Source: Centrapalus pauciflorus
Taxonomy: Eukaryota > Streptophyta > Magnoliopsida > Asterales > Asteraceae
Length of the DNA: 64,000 nt
NCBI GenBank assembly: GCA_020465985.1
Contig: JAANYP010002063.1
Span: 180,011 to 244,010, forward strand
Direction: 5' to 3'
Position 1 is the first letter of the stretch; the number at the start of each line of letters is the position of its first letter. Shown one piece after another: positions 11,451 through 24,261 of this stretch. The notes under the pieces were generated by a model. The model searched no databases. It saw only the letters and a list, made by a program, of their open reading frames with translations, and was not told the DNA's origin. The translations under genes and the position numbers were made by a program.

Positions 11451-13070
11451 ATGGACAACCTTGCTTCGAACTCATCTTCCTACTATGAACATGGCTCCAT
11501 GGTCTAACCACTAAAGTTCAACACCTAGATTTTTTTTGGTTATAAAAGCATGATGATGCTCTACTTGCAAAATATTGATGTGCAGCTTCCTGAGATAGTG
11601 ATGAAGGGTCCTTATGTACCCATGTTTGTCACCATTATCATTCCAGCCATTGAAGGTGCTCCTTCTGAAGTGAGGACTGTTGAGAAAGCCAAAGCTTAAT
11701 GGTATGATGAATACAAGAGACTAGTATCTCCTAATGCAAAGGCAATGAACAACCTAGTGATTCCTATACATGATGATGTGTTCAAGTAGGTGGACAAGAT
11801 GAAGACTACAAAGAAAATGTGGGGCACTCTCTGTACTATGTATGAGGGTCCTACAATCATATTGGATGACAGATCCACAATCTTGTTTGACAATATAAGT
11901 TGTTTTTTGCTAATCCCAATGAGAGTCTTATTAAGACATACACAAGATTCACTTCTTTGGTGAATGATATCAAAGTTGTTGGGATAAATGAAGACAACTT
12001 GACTCTTGTGAACAAGTTCCTTGATGTTCTGCCAGAAGACGGGAATTACTTTATAGTTATTCTTAGAAACTCTAGCACAATCAAAGGCATGGACTTAATA
12101 CACCTGTATGGATCTTTGCTAAATGATGAACAATTAAGACAACAAAAGAGGAATGCCTTAGAGACACCAAGGAAAGGAACAGATTTGGTAGCTGATGTGA
12201 GATCCTTGGAAAGTTTGTATGTTGATGTGTTCACCAAGGCTGATATGGCTGCTACTAAATTCCACGAGGCTGATGATGGAGAGGAAGATGATGATGATGA
12301 TGAAGATCTTTATGAACTAGATGATGAGAAGATAATTGCTATGTTGGTCAAGAATTTATAATAAGAAAAAGTTGTTGGAAAAGAAATGCTTTGAAAAGAG
12401 GTCAAGTGCTACCAATAATAAAGTATTAGACAAATCCACCACAAATTGCTACAAGTGTTGCAAGACTAGTCACATTGCTACAGACTATGTGTTTGGAGCA
12501 GTGGCTACAACTTCAATTCCTTACAAGAAAAAGAAGTTTGATGGCTATAGGGTTAAGTACCTCATAGCCATGGCCAAGCTGAAGAAGATGGAAAACACAG
12601 CAGGCTCCAACAAGGTGAAAGGATTGATGGCAAAATCATGTGACTAGAAAGACTTTGATTCCCCATCTGATGAATATGAGGACATTTATTTCATGGTAGA
12701 AAATGATGCTCCTTCATCAAACAGTTTCAAACAAGACCTGGCAGAAGCTGAGGTCCTTAGTTCTTTTGACAAATGGAATCCTACTATAATTTATAAGGTA
12801 CAAAAATTTACAGGTTACAGATTGGAAGAAAAAGAAAAAATATTTGATTATCTACTTATTGATCCCAAAGCTGCTACTGAAAAACAGGATATTTTAAAAT
12901 CTGAGATTTTAAAGCTCAAAGATGTTCTTAAACTTAAAATTGATGAACTAAACCATTTTTATAAGTTGAAAACTGAACTTGATGTAACTAAAACACATTA
13001 ATTCAATTTTATTAGAAGATGAAAGAGAATCTAACAAGAAGTATTCTAAACTGAAGAGGATTGTTAACTC
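11451..13070 (+). pseudogene. Degenerate copia gag
   Basis: The ATG at 11451 opens a Gag-like frame broken by several stops. Recognisable parts are the N-terminal MMMLYL and WYDEYKRLVSPNAKA region, the UBN2-type Gag core in the 153-codon segment 11900-12361 (KTYTRFTSLVNDIKVVG, then LPEDGNYFIVILRNSS) ending in a poly-Asp stretch, a damaged zinc knuckle near 12451-12490 (C-Y-K-C, then H, with the last Cys replaced by Tyr), and a Lys/Leu/Glu-rich coiled-coil segment at 12693-13001. The frame changes between 12361 and 12336 and stops at 12646. The C-terminal coiled coil fits Sirevirus Gag. Confidence 0.75.
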
Positions 13071-13073
13071 TTA

Positions 13074-13852
13074 GATGGTGTTTGGTTCGCAGAATGTTTT
13101 AAAAGGAATTGTAATCTGTTAAGGAATTGGAATCTTGCAAATGATTGGAATTGGAATCCAAATCATGTTTAGTTGCCTAAAAATGGAATTGGAATCCAAT
13201 TTCATAATTCGTTGGTAGGGTAGGATGGGATGGGTGGGTAGAGGTGGATAAGTCTCTAAGGTAGGAATAGGAAGAGATGGATAGGGTAGGGTAGGGTGGT
13301 GGGATGGGGTGGGTAAGGTGGATGAGGGATGGATGCGTGGGTAGGGGTAGGTATGGTGGGTAGTAGGTAAGAGTAGGTTGGATAGCGTAGGTAGGGTAAG
13401 GGTATGTGGGTTGGGTGGGTAACGTATGATGGATGAGGGATGGGTAGGGGTAGGTATGGTCGGTATGTTGGACATCGTAGGTAAGGTATGGGTAGGTGGG
13501 TAGGGGTAGGTATGGTGGGTAGTAGGTAACAGTAGGTTGGATAACATAGGTAGGGTTGGGGTAAGTGGGTTAGAGGTGGGTGGGATGGGGTAGGGTGGGT
13601 GGGGTAAGACAGGATATGGTGTAGTGTAGTGTGTTAAACGTAAGAGGTTTTTTTAATCAACCACTTTATGTTTTTAAAAGAAATTGAATTCCATCCATAG
13701 TGTAAGGGATGTTATTTTCCTGCATTCATTGGAAAATTTAAATTTTGATGGAATCCAATTCCTTTTTATAGTTGAACTAAACACATGAATTGACTAGAAT
13801 TGGATTCCTTTTCCCTCTAATTCTCTCGGATTCCAGTGAACTAAATGCCACC
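13074..13852. mobile_element. Tourist-like (PIF/Harbinger) MITE with internal minisatellite
   Basis: Flanked by TTA on both sides (13071-13073, 13853-13855). Ends are imperfect inverted repeats: GATGGTGTTTGGTTCGC, and the complement of the right end reads GGTGGCATTTAGTTCAC. GTGTTTGGTT-type ends with a TTA duplication are typical of PIF/Harbinger MITEs. It interrupts the gag remnant. Confidence 0.65.
13205..13620. repeat. GGTAGGGTGGG-type minisatellite
   Basis: About 400 bp built from short variants of GGGTAGGGGTAGGTATGGTG, strongly G-rich on the plus strand with almost no C. It accounts for the Pro/Thr-rich minus-strand frame at 13119-13547. It lies inside the Tourist-like MITE. Confidence 0.85.
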
Positions 13853-13855
13853 TTA

Positions 13856-15087
13856 GTGTCAGGCTGCCATAAGAGTCACTTAATGTATAAATGAGCAAGC
13901 GCATGCTCAAGTTAATGCAATCCTTAGAGGTGATATAGATACAACATCTTCAATAGTTGAGATCAATGACATTGAATCTGATCTTTCCACACTTTGTGTG
14001 CGCCCTAATATATATATTCAAAATGTAACTGGAAAGGTGGTCTCAATAGACAAGTTTGTAAGGACTTAAAATACTGACAATTCATGTAAGGAGACTGTGA
14101 AACATGATGTTGGGATGTGTTCATCATCTAGCTCCATTGATTCATGCATTACCTCTCAAAATGAGCATTTTGGTAGAGGTGTCAAGGGAACAAAACTTGA
14201 CAAAAGTGCTATCAAGGTAGGTATGCAACGATGACTAGTGGCAAGACTCTTGTACCACCCTTTAATACTGACTTCTTTGCAAATAAGTTCTCCAAAAGGA
14301 ATTAACATGCCTTCAACAAGGGTAAGTCCCATGTTGGTAAGGTTGCTAAAGGTTTAAATCAGATTTCAAACCATAGTGGCAAATTGGTTACTAATGAAAA
14401 TCAATCTGTTAAAACCAAAATTGATTAATATTCGAAAGTTGTGTATAGTTATCAAGCTCTTGGTAAAGGCAAAGGTAAAGCCATTTCCAAAACTAAGCAG
14501 CATGGTAATAAGTTTTCCAGATACAAGGATGGACAAAAAGTTTATAAAACTTGTACATTTGATATATGTCCTACTAAAAAAGGTAAGAATAACAACAACA
14601 GGTTATTTGGCTTCTAGAAATGAGTTTCTAAAAGGTCACACCTGCTCAATGATTGATAAAGAAAAACTTAGAGTTATTACTGTGCAGTTTAAGGACAAGT
14701 TTTCCCGTAAGAAAATTAGTACTTTTAAAACAATGAAATAGTTTTCAAATCTTGTTGAAAAGTGTAATGAAAATGTGTTTTTGAAAGTTATTCCAAACAA
14801 CCTAAAAAGAGCAAATGCTACAAGTGTGAAAAGAAGCCTCATTTGGCCAAGGAGTGTCCTGAGGAATAGGACAAAAGGCCTCGTGATGTAGTCTAAGCTG
14901 ATGCTATTCAAACCAGCAGTGTTGGTAAAGACAATGCCACAAAGTAAAATATCTAATGGTGTCCTCATAGGAAATATTAATGTTGATCTAAGTGGCCCAT
15001 CAATAAATGTTGATGCTGACGGTGAACACATCTCTGTGATAGGTTCCCAAAACATTTAATGTTTTTGGTAGAATTTTTCAACACTGT
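13856..15087 (+). pseudogene. Degenerate copia Gag tail with zinc knuckle
   Basis: Broken frames. The clearest part is a zinc knuckle at about 14813-14869, C-Y-K-C-E-K-K-P-H-L-A-K-E-C (CX2CX4HX4C complete), ended by TAG. Lys-rich segments lie at 14376-14741. I see no integrase catalytic core before the next recognisable piece, so a deletion is likely. Confidence 0.5.
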
Positions 15088-15360
15088 TTGCTTCATCCAA
15101 AACATATCACTCACTGTGTAAAGGTTAACAAGACTACTTATGAGCTTATTAAAGGGAGGAAATCAAATATAAGCTTCTTCCATATGTTTGGATGCCCTTA
15201 TTTCATTCTGAATCAAAAGGAACAACTTTCGATGTTTGAGCCAAAAGCAGATGAAGGTGTATTTGTTGGATATTTTTTCCATATCCAAAGCCTACAGAGT
15301 ATACAACTTTAAAAGGAACGTGATTGAAGAGTCTATCAATGTTACATTTGAAGAATGCTC
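15088..15360 (+). pseudogene. Copia integrase C-terminal fragment
   Basis: Encodes the stretch that follows the integrase core in copia polyproteins: T-Y-E-L-I-K-G-R-K, then a F-G-C-P-Y-F segment and a K-A-D-E-G-V-F-V-G-Y segment, all family hallmarks. It continues for about 20 codons after a frameshift near 15280. The DDE core is not present. Confidence 0.75.
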
Positions 15361-15476
15361 TAGCTCATGTTGTTAGTCAAACCTGGAAGCTTAGAGTAAT
15401 TCAAAACTGTATTGGAGAGACCTCTTATCATATCTGCTATTAAAAGGGAGATTCATCAAACCATTATGAGGAGGAT

Positions 15477-16566
15477 TGTTAGGAACAAAAAGGTCTCAAT
15501 TTAAATCTCCATTAGTTTTGATATGTTCTGCATATTCAATCTGATTGACACCTTTTTAGAGTCAAAATTGATGAAGTCTATTTTGACATATCTGATGAAT
15601 GGTGTAAAGGATTTGCAATGCATTGCTAAGTGCACTTAATAATAAATATATAAGTTGTATTATGACTATGTGCCAAACATGGTAATCTGTTGATTAGGAT
15701 AAACAACTTAAGCCTGGTTGTTTGTCAATCAGGCTAGAGCCTTTGCGAACTAAGCATGTACTTAAAAATGTCTATTTGAATATGTTTCAAACGTCTTCCA
15801 AACTAGTCTAGTCTATGTGAGATGCATTCTAGATCTCAAAGGTGACCATTTATTACTCAACTTGGTCTTGGAAAAGGAATAGAAATAACATGTTGGAAGA
15901 ATGTGACATGATTCTTCTAATATGTAAAATAGGTTAAGGATATTAAGCATGGTATAAGTAACCTTACTTATATGTCATCATCACCTATAAAAACTCTATA
16001 AAGTGCTCTGTCAGAAGACAAAGGAATGAACCAATGGTTACAAGACAAAAGTGTAATGTTTATCCATGTGTTCCTATACAAAACTGTTTTTGTCTCTTAG
16101 TGACATTATCCAGCCTTTTTGACAAAATGGAAGATATTCTAACCAATAAAAAGGTTTCCAAGCTCAAAAGAATTTGAATGACATAGAGATTTTAGTTATT
16201 AAGTACCTCCACTACAACTTTGAGTGACTTGCAAGCAAAACATATGTAAGTGTCATTGTTTAGTAAGAGTCTTCCAACTTGATCAAGTTATCCCAAACCT
16301 GATTAGATTGTTTCTTGTGTTGTAAACATATATTTGTCTAGTTCGAGTCTGTAATATATTATATATCTCTTAGAGTTGTGATTCTATCATCTCAGGTTTG
16401 ATTCTTCCACAATCAAACATTGTTTGTAAACTTTGTATGTAACACTTGTTCATATATGCAATAACAACAAACATTTGAGAAAAAGAAGTGAGTTCATTAA
16501 AAGAAAATGGATTTATTGTATTCACCCCCCCCCCCCCCCCTCACTCTAAAACACTATTTGGGACCA
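15477..16566 (+). repeat. LTR-like segment of a related copia element
   Basis: Starts TGTTAGGAACAAAAAGGTCTC, like the surrounding copia LTRs. Ends with a TATTCACC(C) run and an ACTATTTGGGACCA phrase comparable to the TTCACCCCCACC...GGTACCTACA end of the 5' LTR at 10650-10702. It includes a 16-C run at 16525-16540. I see no target duplication and the middle is not clearly alignable by eye, so a solo LTR is plausible but unproven. Confidence 0.45.
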
Positions 16567-18409
16567 CCTCCTTTAATGAGTCACAAATGTGTTTTAGAAG
16601 ATTTCAGCTTTGATAACTTTCTACATTCCAAAGCTGATGAAGAATCAAAACCTTCCACTCAATCCAGAGTGGAACCTGGATTTCATGATGGACTTTATGA
16701 CAACTATGTTGGCACACCCTGTGTGAATAAATGTATTAACATTGTTCAAAGTCTTTGTTCATCTCCTTCCAATGCTAATTTTCCTGGAACATCAAGTGAT
16801 ATGTTCAGCACTAGTGCTACTCCTTCATGAAGTCAGCAGTTTAGGAACACTGATGTGTCTGGTGCTCAAGGTGAATGCTCTACAGAACGTATTGAAGATG
16901 TAGCTGGTGATGAAGCCTAAGAAGAAAAGTTTGCATTGAACAAATGATCATTTCCATACAAGAAGAACTCAATCAGTTTTGGAAAAAATGAAGTACAGAA
17001 ACTGGTCCCTGTACCTAGTGGTAAAACTATCGTTGGCATCAAGTAGGGGTTCATTAATATGATGGATGAGCAATGCAATGTCATTAAAAATAAGGCATGA
17101 CTGGTTGCTCAAGGGTATAAACAAGAGGAAGATATTGTCTAGCATAAAAAAATTTGCTCTAGTGGCTAGGCTTAAAGCGATTCTTATGTTTCTAGCCTAT
17201 GATACTTGAAAGAGCATAAGGGTATTCCACATAGATGTAAAGAGTGCATTCTTGAATTGAAAGATGCATGACAAAGTCTATGTCAATTAGCCCCTAGGCT
17301 TTGAAGATGAACAACATTTAAGTTATTTCTATAAGTTGGACAAAGCATTGTATTATCTTAAACAAGCAACAAGAGCCTGGTATGACACTTTTACTGGAAA
17401 GTTTATGAGTAATTGTTATTCATGAGGTAAAATGGTTAATACATAATTTATAATGAAAATGAAATATGATATTATGCTTATTCAAATATATGTGGATGAC
17501 ATAATATTTAGTTTTACTAATGAGCAGTTATGCAAGAATTTTTCATTGCTCATGAATATCTAACTATGAAATGAGTATGATGGGTGAACTAACTTTCTTT
17601 CTACGGTTATAGATAAAACAAAGTTCAAACGGAATTTTTGTTAACTAAAGAAAGTATACTTCAGATCTTTTGAAAAAAAAATTTAAATTTGATTAGTGTT
17701 CACCTATCAAAACCCTAGTTGCAACAAATGTTAAGTTGGATGTGGATACCAGTGGAAAAGTGTTTCTATAACATCTTACAGAGGTATGATTGGGAGCTTG
17801 ATTACGTAACTCCTAGTAGACTAGATATCATGGTTGCTACTTGTTTATGTGCTAGATTTCAAGCTAACCCTAAGAAATCTCATCTTATAACTATTAAAAG
17901 GATCTTTAGGTACGTTAAAGGTATGACAGGTTTAGGATTTTGGAATCCCAAAGACTTGGGCCTTTGATTTACTTGGGTATACAAAATCTGATTTTATTGG
18001 CTGCAAGTTAGATAGAAAGAGCACAACATGTAGATGTCAACTCCTTGGTGTAAAATTGATATGTTGGAGCAGTAAGAAGCAAAACTTAGAGCCAGCTTCT
18101 ACTATAGAGCCATAAGACAATGCTGCTAGAAGTTGTTGTGGCCAAACCCTTTGAATGCAACATCAGCTTGAAGATTATTCGCCAGTGTATAGGAAAACTT
18201 TTATTCTGTGTGATAAAACTGGTTCCATGGCCATCTCCGATAATCCTACATTCCACTCAAGAACAAATCATATTAATATCAAAGGTAACATTGAACTTTT
18301 ATTTGTTTCTACAAATGAGCTGCTTGTGAACTTTTTTACTAAACCATTTGATGAAAGCGGGTTTTCTACACTTGCCCTCAAGCTAGGAATGTTAAATAAA
18401 AGTGACTAA
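16567..18409 (+). pseudogene. Copia reverse transcriptase / RNase H remnant
   Basis: After a spacer segment (about 16567-16920), the RT region is recognisable in shifting frames: NKA-LVAQGYKQEE (about 17085-17130), a degraded F-H-I-D-V-K-S-A-F-L-N segment (about 17225-17260), YVDDII (about 17488-17506, the YVDD catalytic motif intact), then RNase H pieces with LDRKST (about 18008-18030) and HSRTNHINIKGNIELLFVST (about 18255-18315) ending at TAA 18407. More than ten stops and several frameshifts make it non-functional. Confidence 0.85.
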
Positions 18410-19124
18410 GTGTCATGTGTTGTTCAAGTGATTTATGTGAAAGCTTCCTATTACTTATCAAAAACTTTGATGCAGAATAGGTTTCACTAAAACTTTTCTT
18501 AGTTGTTACTAAGTAATGGAACAGGTTTGACATGAATTAATTTTCAAAACTTTGTGATTTGTTCACTTGAAATGAATTTTTGATGTTTTATGTTAAGCTC
18601 AAACATGATCCATGTGTGATTCACTCATGTATCACTGCATGTAGTGAAACCTGCTCCATTCATGGAACATGTTTGACATGAAACATGCTTACCTTATGGA
18701 CAGGTTTAACATGTGTTTCACACCTAAAAAACTTTAACCTTCATACAAGACATCAGTTTAGATAAAACAGCTTTGAGCAACAACCTTCACTTAACATTTC
18801 TTCACTCTTAGGTTATCTATATAATATATTTATTTAACTTAATTACCTATTTGGATAATGTTTGATACGTGTTTAATAGAAAAACAAACGGGAAAGGTTA
18901 TCTACACAAGTGATAACGTGATACTATTATGTTCCATTTGGTCAAACTCCTTTCAAATCAATTGCCTTTTTCTCTCTCTAAACTATTCAAAATCGAAACC
19001 TGTAAATACCAAATTATTGTTTCATCTTTCTCTTCCTCATAATAAACCCTAGCCATACTGTAACTACTCCATCTATTCTCAAATACTCTGTGTATTCGAC
19101 CTAAACACTTCATCTTCTTCCTAA
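18410..19124 (+). other. Non-coding spacer between pol and env-position region
   Basis: No supported ORF. It repeats phrases of the form GAAACATG/GGAACATGTTTGACATG (about 18520-18720), which resemble short tandem degenerate motifs. Confidence 0.4.
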
Positions 19125-22100
19125 AATGGTGACTGATGAAGACACTCATCCCCTTGTTCCAAATGAGTTGAGTTGGGATGCTGTCAAACATTCCCTTGTT
19201 CAAACCAAACTAATGTTGCAACCAACCAACCACATAATAAATTTAACTATTCCCAAGAACTACGTGGGAAAGGTTATGATAGCATAATTGCTTTTACTAA
19301 GGCTCATCATTTTCACTATGTTATCGTTGTTGCTCTAAGGGTTATGTAAGGTGAAATGGTGTTTAAGTTTTGATATACTTGTTCATGGGATGTTGAGGTT
19401 AGGTCATTTGAGGTACCACACTCAACAACACCAAGGTTGTTAAGTTCACCCTTAATATACTTTCAGAAGTTCTTAATCTACATACTGCTGCAAAGTATGA
19501 CAAATTGCAGCTTGAAGATGAACACATTAAGGACTTAATGAGATGATGTGGTTTTTAAAACCCAAGACCAGGGGCAACCTTATTCAGGAAAGAGTTGGCT
19601 CCCACCTACAGTTTATTAATGGCAATTGCCCGGATGTGTTTTGGAAATAAAATAGGGTCATGGGATCAACTCAGCAGAGATAAGACTCAAGTTTCCTTGA
19701 AGATGAGCAATGGAATAACCTTGAACATCGAAAGGTGGGTATTTGGCAATCTGAGGTCCTTTATGGAACAGAGTTCAAGAGCTGCGGCTATGAGGTATGC
19801 ACATTCGCTCAGTCTAATATTTCTCGATATGTATGGTGAAGAACTCTACTACAAGCAACCATTTATGAGCACACAAATATTTCTTGTTATTGGAAAAAAT
19901 GTCTCCCGTACTCCAATTGGTAAAGATGAACCCCCTGTCACGACACTTATAAGGAGGGTTCTTGGTTTGGTGGAAGGACCTTCCACAAGGAAGGTGGATC
20001 CAAAAGTTATTCCCACTACTTCAAAGTCCAAAGGCAATAGGTCTGCTAGTGACTTTAAGCCTGCTGAACAAGGGAATGTCATTAGGACGACCAAAAAGGT
20101 TAAGCTTACTCTTATAAGCTATGTGCCTGAGGGGGAGCCTGTCGGTGTTACCCCTGGTTCATCTTTTGAATCAAAGAAGGCCTCTGTGGCTAAAACTGCT
20201 AAGACCATGAAGCAGACCACACCAACTACTTTTAGCCTAGTCTCACCTCCAATCCATTCACCTACCTCTACCACTTCCCCCTCCAAATTTGTACCAAAGA
20301 AGAAAGCCTTCATGAAAAAGAAGGTTGTCGCAAAAAGGGAATCGTTCATGTTGAGGACCTTGTTGAGTCAGTTTCAATCCCCTCTCACAAAAAGCTATCT
20401 ATAGTAGAGGAAAATGTGTTGTAGCACCTCTACCATTCTTAGAGCCTATTCCAACCACTATGTAGCCTTCCTCACTCCACTCCAAGTCACTCATGGGTCA
20501 GCCTGAGCCCTCTAGATCCTCCTAAAAGGATCATGTTGTGTAAGAGCAGACTACCCCATCAACTATTCCTCCCACTCAACAGGGTGGTAATATTGAAAGA
20601 CAAGTGACCACTCCACCCCATATTGAGTCAACACAGTCACCACCACATGTTTCTCCTACACATCACGAGTCTTCACATGGTGCCAAACCTGTTGGTGAAA
20701 GTAACTAGCAACTCAGCCATCCACTTCTACTCCTCATGATACCACTAGCTAATACTAACCAGTGGTTTAAGGACCACACCTAAACCTGATGATCCAAAGG
20801 AATAAACGAATTTCTTGGTGAGGGTCAACCACTCTGCACACTCCATTAACAGGTTCACCCATCTTGATGTTGAAATGCATACACCACTGAGTCCAATGAT
20901 GAAGTTCTTATAAAGCAAGGCACTAGATTTTGATGAGGAAATGTCTATACCAATCATGTCTAAAAAATCAACATCCTCTGCCTCTCTACCTAATGATGTA
21001 GGTAAAGTCACTTTTGAGGGTGTAATTGATCCATCAAATTTGGTCATTTATCTTTTGCCCAAAAGTATGAACTTTTAGCAAATATGCAACTACCTTATCC
21101 AACTATGCCATCTTCTCCACCCCATGATGATTCTACTCCTTATACTACATAATCTCCCTCTACTCAATCAAAATAATCCACTCATACTTCTCAATCTCCA
21201 AATGCTTTATCCTTGGAGAAACAACTTTCATAGCTGTCCAAAAAGGTTGATGCAATGGATTCCACCAAGACCACCCTTCTTACACTCATTGTATATTTTA
21301 TTGATTAATATTTTACATAGCTTGTAAAGGTTCAGGGAAATCTGTCTTACTTAGTGCATAGCCTCGTTGGTCCTAAACCTGTTTATCCTGTCAGCAAATT
21401 ATTGGCACTGTGCCTACTTGATCTTTAACAGTGGTTGAGCCAATAGTGAGAGTTGAAGGCTTGGTGTCTAATCCTTTAAAAGGGGAGAAATCTACCTCTA
21501 AAACCTTTAAGTTAAAGTGGTAGAAGTCTATCTCAAGGAAGAAAAGTCCCTCCTCAAAGGAGAAATCCACTATGGAGCAAACCACTAGTCCAAAGGCAAA
21601 TTTCCCACTAACAATTCTTTTATTGTAAGTACATCATCATATGTTGATCCCAAACCTGCTGAGCGTACTTAGAGTGAAAAACCAAGCTTTGCACCATATA
21701 TGGGGGAGGAATTGATCGTTGAGGCCATGCCTAACAAAAGAAAGCATATGGTCTTGGAATCATCATAAATATAAGAGGAGGAGATGGTGAAAATCCTATC
21801 CACTACTGCAAAAGAAAAGAAAAAGGCAAAGCAGTAGTGAATGAAGAGACAGAAAAGGATTGCAACTTGAGTATGATATAGCCCATGCCAAAGAAATGAA
21901 AATTCTAATTGAACAATATAATGAGTGGAGACAATGCTAAGCTAGGATGCTGCAAATAGCAAATGAAGAAGGTGCTTCTCGCATACTCAAGCCTTGGCTT
22001 CTAAGAAATCAAAGAAAGTAAAAATGTCTGTCTTAGAAGTTCGAGCTGGAGGAAACTGTGGAAAAAGGTGAGAAATGAGGCAATGATTTTGTGTCCAAAG

Positions 22101-22597
22101 GGAAGGAAAAGGACTTTGTGTCTAAGGGAAAGAAAACAGTATCTACTACCCTACCATCGATCACAACTCAAGCCCATTTTGACAATGCTACTAGAAAAAG
22201 ATTTCATGATGTTGCCTAGAGAAGATTGGCAAGAGAGCACATAGTCAAAGTTGTTAAGATTTCCACGGGGAGTTGAAGCTGTTGAGGACATGTTCATCAA
22301 TATCCCAAAGTCTAGGGTATTTTTTGTTGATACTTTCACAAAGAAGATGTGCTTCAAAGAATGACACAAATTCATTTGAGTAGGATCAAATAACTTGTTG
22401 CTCTGAGATTGATGACTACTTTTAAAGAGCATGTCAGGTGCAAAGCTGCTATCTTAGCAGAGCTGGCCAAGAGGAAGGAGAGAAGTGAGCTAAATGATCC
22501 CAACATGTTCTTTATGAAACAAGAGGTTGAGGACTTTGAGCTCAAGAGAGAGACTGTAGTGGGTTTGGAAAAAGAAAAGATCGTCGTTAATTCATAA
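19125..22597 (+). pseudogene. Degenerate env-position ORF of the old copia
   Basis: Downstream of RNase H and before the 3' LTR lies a long, once-coding region. It starts at ATG 19125. The best piece is the 269-codon frame 19595-20404: a compact N-terminal part (residues about 1-110) followed by a Lys/Ser/Thr/Pro-rich basic segment. Further Pro/Ser/Thr-rich and Lys/Glu-rich fragments continue in other frames to about 22597. Sireviruses often carry an extra env-like ORF at this place. I see no signal peptide or membrane segment, so the name describes position only. Confidence 0.5.
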
Positions 22598-23213
22598 TCA
22601 ACTAATATTAGTAAGATTTTCACACAATTATTGTTCAACATACCTAGCCGAATGATTGATAATGAGAGAAAAATATGCGTACAGTGAGTTCAATGAAATT
22701 GCAAGAGTTACAAACAAACCCTTTACAAAAACTATTTATACCTATTACAGATTGTAAACAAATTACAAACAGGTCCCTAGACTTTACTTTTATAAACAAA
22801 ATAACATGACTCAACAATCATCCATACTTTTACAAAGTTAGAGAAGGAGAATGAGAAAAAAAAGTTGGATTAATAGCATCAGCCACTACTGAGACTGAAT
22901 TTAAAAAAATAGATTAAGTATCTACAGTCAAAGCTGGCGTCAAGATGAAAAATGGCACTGATCATCTGTTGATCAGTGTTGCCATCAGTTGGATCTTAAC
23001 ACAAATATTCCATTAGTGGCACTTTTTGTTTCTTTGTACTTAGTGTACTTCTTCATTGTAAACACTAGTTGTTTTAAATAGCAGTTTTCATCATGTAAAA
23101 GTATGGTCATTTACTTCTCTTTGGTCTTGTAAATTTCATTTCATATTGTATTGTAAATATAGTTAAAACTGGTGTTCTCATACTTTGCCTCATTATTGCA
23201 AATAAAGAGAGAT
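22598..23213 (+). other. Non-coding 3' region of the old copia
   Basis: No ORF. It ends in a purine-rich AATAAAGAGAGAT directly before the 3' LTR, a likely polypurine tract. Confidence 0.5.
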
Positions 23214-24072
23214 TGTTAGGCATAAAAGGCCTCAATCAAACATGTCCATACATAGGGGGAGATTTCTAATCAAACTTGATTGATGTTCAAAATAGGATAT
23301 TGTTAGGCAAAAAAAATGTTCTGATCAATCTTAGGAATTATTCACAATATTTGTATAAGTCTTTTGAACACTGTTACATTAGTAATAATAAAGCCAATTG
23401 TCAAAGTCATTCATCTTTGTTGAACATGTTTGACAAACCCAAGTACTATGTTCTTTGTGAACAAAACCTGCTCTTTGGAAACAAGTTTGACACTTATTGG
23501 AATATGTTTCAAAGTCTTTATAAAGGTTATTGAATGTTGGGATCAATTGCTAAAGTTCAAGACATAGTGGAAAAGTTGAACACCAACAGTCTGTCAAATT
23601 TGTTCTGCTATATGAAGGCAAAGAAGATATTTGAAAAGGGTGACAGACCTTTTCTTATATCAAAATGGCTTTATAAGGAGTTTAAAGGTTATAAGTTGAC
23701 TTACTCCTTCGGGTATAAAGCTAAAACAACTTATACTAGAAAAATTAGAGGAAGATGTAGTTAAATGACATGAAATCCTTTTGTCAAACCTGACCTTTTG
23801 TAGAAAAAATATTTGTGTCTTTGTGAGACACCTTTCTCTACAAACAATGTAGAATTTCACAAGGATTCTACTTGAATACTATAAAAAGATGTTTCTAATG
23901 TTAGGAAGAGAAGATTTTGTAGCTCATACATATATGTAAACTTGCAAGGGAAAATATATCAACTTGAGTGACTAAAAATCAAAGTGTGGTCTAAGTTGTA
24001 CTAAGTGAACTAGTCATCAACACTGTCCAAACTTACCAAAGTTGGTCAATGAGTTACTTGTATCCAAACACA
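23214..24072 (+). repeat. Truncated 3' LTR of the old copia
   Basis: Begins TGTTAGGCATAAAAGGCC and follows the 5' LTR block by block to about 24072. The TTCACCC end present at 10650-10702 is missing. Short frames in it (23276-23764) are not genes. Confidence 0.75.
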
Positions 24073-24261
24073 TAGGTCTTGTTTATTATCCATTAAGAGC
24101 CTCTTAAAAATGTCTGAAGTCTAAACTTCATATGTATAATAAAGTAAGATCGTTTGTTTAGGTTTAGACTTAAGAGGTTTAAACCTCTAACTTAAAATTA
24201 AGAGAAAGACTTTGGTCTGAAAAAAAAAATTAAGAGGACCTTTTCTTTATTTTTAGTTTAC
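24073..24261. other. Unclassified short insertion or flank
   Basis: Contains CTTAAGAGG-like phrases in both orientations (about 24100-24240), reminiscent of a MITE. No clear ends or target duplication. Confidence 0.3.

Noticed and set aside
13119..13547. 142-codon Pro/Thr-rich minus-strand frame
   Set aside because: It is the translation of a G-rich minisatellite.
15477..16566. A confirmed solo LTR
   Set aside because: Ends look right but no target duplication is found, so it is listed only as LTR-like.
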